Positions 60,129 through 64,000 of a stretch of 64,000 bases of DNA are shown piece after piece. The notes under the pieces were generated by a model, which ran no database searches, was not told the DNA's origin, and worked only from the letters and a program-made list of their open reading frames with translations. Within the stretch, counting starts at the first letter, position 1. Each line of letters begins with the position of its first letter. The stretch lies in the NCBI RefSeq assembly GCF_014203225.1, contig NZ_JACHIO010000029.1:16349-80348 (forward strand), given 5' to 3'. Source of the DNA: Granulicella mallensis (GTDB lineage: Bacteria > Acidobacteriota > Terriglobia > Terriglobales > Acidobacteriaceae). Both the position numbers and the translations under genes were made by a program.

Positions 60129-60812
60129 ATGACGATCTCGAATCTTTTGCCGTTTGGCGTGGTCTCCGTGCAACAGGAGGAGGGTTTCAGCGGCACTCTT
60201 TCGCCGGAGGAGGAAAAGGCGCTCGGCAGTGCCGTGCTTAAGCGGCGCATGGAGTTTACCGCTGGAAGAACCTGCGCTCGCAGCGCTTTGGAGCGGCTGG
60301 GAACTCCGGTCTCTTCGCTGTTGCGGGGGCCGGCGAGGGAGCCGCTCTGGCCCTCCGGTGTCGTTGGCAGCATTACGCACTGCGAAGGCTATTGCGCTGC
60401 TGCAGTCGCCTATCAGGAGAGGTTCGCAGGTATCGGCATCGATGCCGAAGTGAATGAGCCGCTGCCTGAGGGCACCCTGGCGCTGGTGGCTCGTCCGGAG
60501 GAGCTGGAGCGTTTGGGGAGGCTTCCTGCAGGCTCTCTTTGCTGGGATCGGCTGCTCTTCAGCATCAAGGAGAGTGTCTACAAGACCTGGTACCCGCTCA
60601 CGAAATCCTGGCTTGGCTTTGAAGAGGCCTCCGTCACGATCGATTCTGATCGACAGACCTTCCAGGTTGATCTGCTCATAAGTAACTATCCCGAAATTTT
60701 CTCCCACCTTCGTGGCCGGTATCTAGTGGAGGGAAGGCATATTTTGACGGCCATCGTTCTTGCAGGCGGAGCGTCTTCGGGGAATCTTCAGGAGCCTGTG
60801 TTCCGAGGTTGA
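60129..60812 (+). CDS. 4'-phosphopantetheinyl transferase, EntD-like
   Basis: A 227-aa enzyme that attaches the phosphopantetheine arm of CoA to carrier-protein serines, activating NRPS or PKS. Motifs of the Sfp/EntD superfamily are present: RRMEFTAGRTCARSALERLG, WPSGVVGSITHCEGYCAAAV, GIGIDAE (metal Asp, Glu) and LFSIKESVYKTWYP (the KES motif). The C-terminus is shorter than in AcpS-type dimers. It lies directly before the NRPS gene with a 666-bp gap, so it probably serves that synthetase. Confidence 0.93.
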   Translation: MTISNLLPFGVVSVQQEEGFSGTLSPEEEKALGSAVLKRRMEFTAGRTCARSALERLGTPVSSLLRGPAREPLWPSGVVGSITHCEGYCAAAVAYQERFAGIGIDAEVNEPLPEGTLALVARPEELERLGRLPAGSLCWDRLLFSIKESVYKTWYPLTKSWLGFEEASVTIDSDRQTFQVDLLISNYPEIFSHLRGRYLVEGRHILTAIVLAGGASSGNLQEPVFRG

Positions 60813-61478
60813 TTCCGGGCCTGATGCACGCGATAGGTTCTTTCCATGGTGCGCTACACTGATTACCTGAGACTATAAAACTCGGCAAAAGCGTATCACT
60901 TGAGAAGCCGCGATGGAGCTGGAATTCATGGGCCGATATCGAAGCTTTATGCCCGATGTCCTATCCTGATAGGGAATCCTGTGTGCGTCGATGCAAAAAG
61001 CTTGTTCCCGTGATCTGGGCGCAGGGAATCGTTGCGGAACCAGTACCGGTTGTCAGCGATATGATCGCTTCTTAATGTGGTTAGCGTATCACTCAGTCAT
61101 CAGCATGAATCAGTTATAGAACTTCTTCCTCTTTTTCTCCCGGGCCACGTATTTTTATGTCGCAATCCACTCGTGCTGTGTAAATAGCAAATATTCTTGT
61201 TGTCTTTAACTAAAGCTTTTCTGTTTCGCTGTGGCGTCATCGATCACCACTCAGAGGGTTTCCTGTTGGTGAAGATTGAAGCCCTTAGTTAACTATTAGT
61301 TCAAAGATTTTCCAAAGATCTCTAAAGTTATATTTTTATATTTCACATGCGATGCGGCAGGTATTAAAGAAAACGTATTGCACCCGCGTTGAGTGCCTTC
61401 ATGAAGAGGTCGAGGCTTATGACTGCGCGCCGGGCAGGGAGCTAATCACAGAAGCACAGAGTTAGAAGGATGGGCAGT
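60813..61478 (+). other. AT-rich 666-bp region before the NRPS gene
   Basis: No gene is supported. From about 61080 to 61380 the composition is clearly more AT-rich than the rest of the window. The word AGCGTATCACT occurs at 60890-60900 and 61083-61093. Several short A/T runs near 61320-61370 could be promoter elements. The likely role is a long regulatory leader of the NRPS gene. Confidence 0.5.
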
Positions 61479-64000
61479 ATGGGCGACGCGAATCCAGGCA
61501 AGGAAATACCGGTATCTGTTTCACAGTCAGGGATATGGTTCGCGCAGAAGTTAGACCCATCCGCTCCAGCTTTCAATCTTGGTCAGTACTGCGAGATCGA
61601 CGGTGATCTCGATCTGCAAATCTTTGAGCAGGCGGTGCGCCAGATCCTTGGCGAGGCGGAGTGCCTGAGGGCACAGTTTTACGAAGAGGATGGCAAGCCC
61701 CGGCAGGTGATCGCGGCCGAGATCGAGTGGTCGCTCCCTGTCACTGATCTTTCCGGTGAGTCAGATCCTTTTGCGGCGGCGCTGGCCTGGATGGATGCCG
61801 ATCTGGCAACGCCCATTGAGATTGTTGGCGGAGAGATCTTTTATTACTCAATCTTCCGGTTAGCTCCCAGGCGATTTCTTTGGTACACGCGCTACCACCA
61901 TATCGCGATCGATGGGTTTGGCGGCTGGACCATCGCCATGCGCATCGCCGAGGTCTACTCGGCTCTGGTTGTTGGTGGAGATGCGGGGGCGAGTCCCTTT
62001 GGACCTCTGGAGGTCCTGGAAGAAGAGGAGCGCAAGTATCGCTCCTCCGAACGCTTTGCGCGGGATAAGCAGTATTGGCTGGAGAAGCTCGACGAGCGCG
62101 CGCCTCTTGCCCTGCTGAATGCCCAGGCTGATCGTACTCCCAGCGGACGAGGTCTTTTTCTAAGTGGGGTAAGTTATCTCTCCGCAGAAGATAAGCAGAA
62201 GTTACAGGACCTTTTAGCGTCTTGCGATCTTACGTGGCCCCAGATCCTGATGGCGGCCACGGCTATTTATACCTACAGCGTGACAGGGAACGACGACCTG
62301 GTGCTGGCTCTTCCTGTAGCTCTCAGGTCGGGTACGGTCCGCAATATTCCGGGTGTGGTGTCGAACGTTCTTCCGGTGCGGTTGCGGGTGCGTCCGGATA
62401 TGAGTCTGCTGGAACTGACGAAGCAGATCGCTCGAGAGCTCCGGCAGCACCTGAGACACCAGCGCTATCGCACAGAGGATATGCACCGCGACCTGGGAAT
62501 GTTGGGGCAGGCTCAGAAGCTGTACGGCACCATCGTCAATGTCATGTCCTTCGACTATGACCTGAAGTTTGGCGAGAGCACGAGCAGGACCTTCACGCTC
62601 GCCGTGGGGCCTGTCGAGGACATGTCCATCCTGGGCTACGATCCGTCCGACCGGGATGGCCTGCGGATTATCTTTCATGCCAAGTCTTCTCTCTACAGCT
62701 TGGAGGATTTAGCGCGGCATCAAGAGCGTTTTATTGCGGTACTCCGGAAGGCGATTACGAATCCGAATGAACTGGTTGCCAGGATCGACTTACTCGCAGC
62801 TTCAGAGAAGCAGTTGGTTCTGCAGGAGTGGAACGATACGGCACGGCCTGTCCCAGCGGAGACAGTGGTTGATTTGTTTGAACGGCAGGTCGAGAAGACT
62901 CCGAACGCTGTCGCTGTTGTTTGTGAAGACGATCAGCTGACCTATGAGGAGTTGAATCAACGTGCCAATCGTCTAGCCCGTCTGTTGATTGCTGAGGGCG
63001 TTAAGCCGGAGGCGATGGTTGGCCTGTGCGTGGAGCGGTCGCTGGAGATGATCGTCGGTTTGTTCGGCATCCTGAAGGCGGGAGCTGCTTACCTGCCGCT
63101 GGATGCGGACTATCCCCACGACCGGCTCGAATTTATGGTGCAGGACACGAGGCCGGTGTGTGTGCTGACCACGGAGACTACGAAAGAGGTTGTGTCGCCC
63201 GGGGTTCCGCAGATCCAATTGGATGCCAGGAAGATTGTCACCAGGCTTAGCCGTCTGTCGAGGACGAATCCGAACCGCGTTAGTGTTGGGTTAAATCCGG
63301 AGCATCCTGCGTATGTGATCTATACCTCGGGTTCTACGGGCAGGCCGAAGGGCGTTGTCGTCGAGCACCGAGGCTTGCGCAATCTGCTCACCTGGATTCA
63401 GGATTCGTGTGAGCTCAACGCGCAGGACGCGCTCCTGCAAAAGACTCCGTTTGGCTTCGATGCTTCTGTCACGGAGCTCTTCTGGCCACTGTGCTTCGGG
63501 AGTCAGTTGGTGATGGCTCGTCCGGAAGGGCATAGAGATCCTGTGTATCTGGCGGAGGCGATCCGGCGCTATTCGATTACGACGATCCAGTTTGTTCCCA
63601 CGATGCTGGAGCAGTTCCTCGAGTTTGCAGATGCAAAGAGCTGCCCGAGTTTGCTGCGTGTGCAGTGCGGCGGCGGTATTTTATCGGAGGCGCTTAGGAA
63701 ACGTTTTAGGGAGCGTCTGCCTGGTGTCTTGCTCTTCAACCTCTATGGGCCGACGGAGACCACGGTCGACGTAACTTCGTGGGAGTCGGCCGAAGACGGG
63801 GCTGAGACGGGTGTCCCGCCGATTGGCAGGCCTGTCTGGAACACGCAGCTTTACCTGCTGGACAGCAGTCTGCGACCGATGCCTGTGGGGTCTGCGGGCG
63901 AGTTGTACATTGCGGGCAGTGGATTGGCGCGCGGCTATCTGGGGCGTCCTGGGATGACGGCGGAGCGGTTCGTGGCGAACCCGTATGGGGAGCCTGGCAG
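61479..64000 (+). CDS. Non-ribosomal peptide synthetase, first module (runs off window)
   Basis: About 840 residues, still open at the window edge. Residues ~8-440 are a condensation domain (VSVSQSGIWFAQKLDPSAPA, TRYHHIAIDGFGGW with the HHxxxDG catalytic motif, and VVSNVLPVRL). From ~465 starts an adenylation domain: LTYEELNQRANRLARLL (A1), LKAGAAYLPLDADYPHDRL (A2), YVIYTSGSTGRPKGVVVEH (A3), FDASVTELFWPL (A4), LYGPTETTVDVTSW (A5), GELYIAGSGLARGYLGRPGM (A6). By eye the pocket code reads D-A-T-Q-Q-G-L-V-D, with no confident match. A C domain at the start suggests acyl or EntF-like initiation. ATG 61479 has AGAAGG at 9 nt. Confidence 0.93.
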   Translation, partial: MGDANPGKEIPVSVSQSGIWFAQKLDPSAPAFNLGQYCEIDGDLDLQIFEQAVRQILGEAECLRAQFYEEDGKPRQVIAAEIEWSLPVTDLSGESDPFAAALAWMDADLATPIEIVGGEIFYYSIFRLAPRRFLWYTRYHHIAIDGFGGWTIAMRIAEVYSALVVGGDAGASPFGPLEVLEEEERKYRSSERFARDKQYWLEKLDERAPLALLNAQADRTPSGRGLFLSGVSYLSAEDKQKLQDLLASCDLTWPQILMAATAIYTYSVTGNDDLVLALPVALRSGTVRNIPGVVSNVLPVRLRVRPDMSLLELTKQIARELRQHLRHQRYRTEDMHRDLGMLGQAQKLYGTIVNVMSFDYDLKFGESTSRTFTLAVGPVEDMSILGYDPSDRDGLRIIFHAKSSLYSLEDLARHQERFIAVLRKAITNPNELVARIDLLAASEKQLVLQEWNDTARPVPAETVVDLFERQVEKTPNAVAVVCEDDQLTYEELNQRANRLARLLIAEGVKPEAMVGLCVERSLEMIVGLFGILKAGAAYLPLDADYPHDRLEFMVQDTRPVCVLTTETTKEVVSPGVPQIQLDARKIVTRLSRLSRTNPNRVSVGLNPEHPAYVIYTSGSTGRPKGVVVEHRGLRNLLTWIQDSCELNAQDALLQKTPFGFDASVTELFWPLCFGSQLVMARPEGHRDPVYLAEAIRRYSITTIQFVPTMLEQFLEFADAKSCPSLLRVQCGGGILSEALRKRFRERLPGVLLFNLYGPTETTVDVTSWESAEDGAETGVPPIGRPVWNTQLYLLDSSLRPMPVGSAGELYIAGSGLARGYLGRPGMTAERFVANPYGEPG

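Noticed and set aside
61385..61450. 14-codon leader peptide before the NRPS gene
   Set aside because: A short ATG frame ends just before the NRPS start, but without runs of a regulatory amino acid or a clear ribosome site.

Overview
The window looks like about 64 kb of chromosome from a GC-rich acidobacterium, most likely class Terriglobia (Granulicella / Terriglobus / Edaphobacter type). The evidence is family-level: a VWFA-related protein of the type abundant in Acidobacteria, a short Hfq-like Sm protein, the lptC/A-lptB-rpoN-hpf-rapZ order, plant-polysaccharide hydrolases, and many dispersed hairpin repeats in the gaps between genes. No search was run, so the taxon is an inference.

Left part (1-30 kb) is mostly housekeeping: the 5' end of aceE, argJ, thiC, a TonB-like protein, a secreted M28 peptidase, mscL with a C-terminal zinc ribbon, a MoaD-MoaE fusion, a VWFA protein, an Hfq-like protein, a SuhB-type phosphatase, a 7Fe-type ferredoxin, recO, glyQ-glyS, and a small catalase-like protein. 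An envelope and nitrogen-regulation cluster follows (lptC/A, lptB, rpoN with its own sigma-54 promoter, hpf, rapZ, an MsbA-like exporter), then gmk-rpoZ and a family-4 uracil-DNA glycosylase. At least seven hairpin-type repeats of several families sit between these genes.

At 30.2 kb a tRNA-Ala(CGC) gene is followed by the C-terminal scrap of a tyrosine recombinase, the trace of an old integration. Beyond it (32-52.5 kb) lies an amino-acid catabolism region. (i) A LysR-controlled lysine module: class III aminotransferase, ALDH7-type aminoadipate-semialdehyde dehydrogenase, a D-2-hydroxyglutarate dehydrogenase-like FAD/Fe-S protein, and an HglS (DUF1338) 2-oxoadipate dioxygenase/decarboxylase. 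Together these would carry lysine carbon to 2-oxoglutarate. (ii) An arginine module: a single polypeptide fusing an arginine-dihydrolase/DDAH-like domain to ornithine aminotransferase, in an operon with argR and downstream of a near-perfect ARG box. (iii) A histidine module: hutH-hutU-hutI-hutF plus a coupled M20 deacylase, divergent from an AsnC-type regulator and a stand-alone formimino-THF cyclodeaminase. The three pathways converge on glutamate / 2-oxoglutarate.

The right end holds a CPA1 Na+/H+ antiporter, a MarR regulator, a pectin/uronate-type polysaccharide locus (GH28 plus a beta-helix/DUF6298-like protein) with a GntR/UxuR-like operator, a small zinc-ribbon protein, a 4'-phosphopantetheinyl transferase, and the start (C-A domains) of a non-ribosomal peptide synthetase that runs off the window. 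The strongest candidates for new biology are the compact lysine/arginine/histidine region, the DDAH-OAT fusion, and the HutG-less hut operon.
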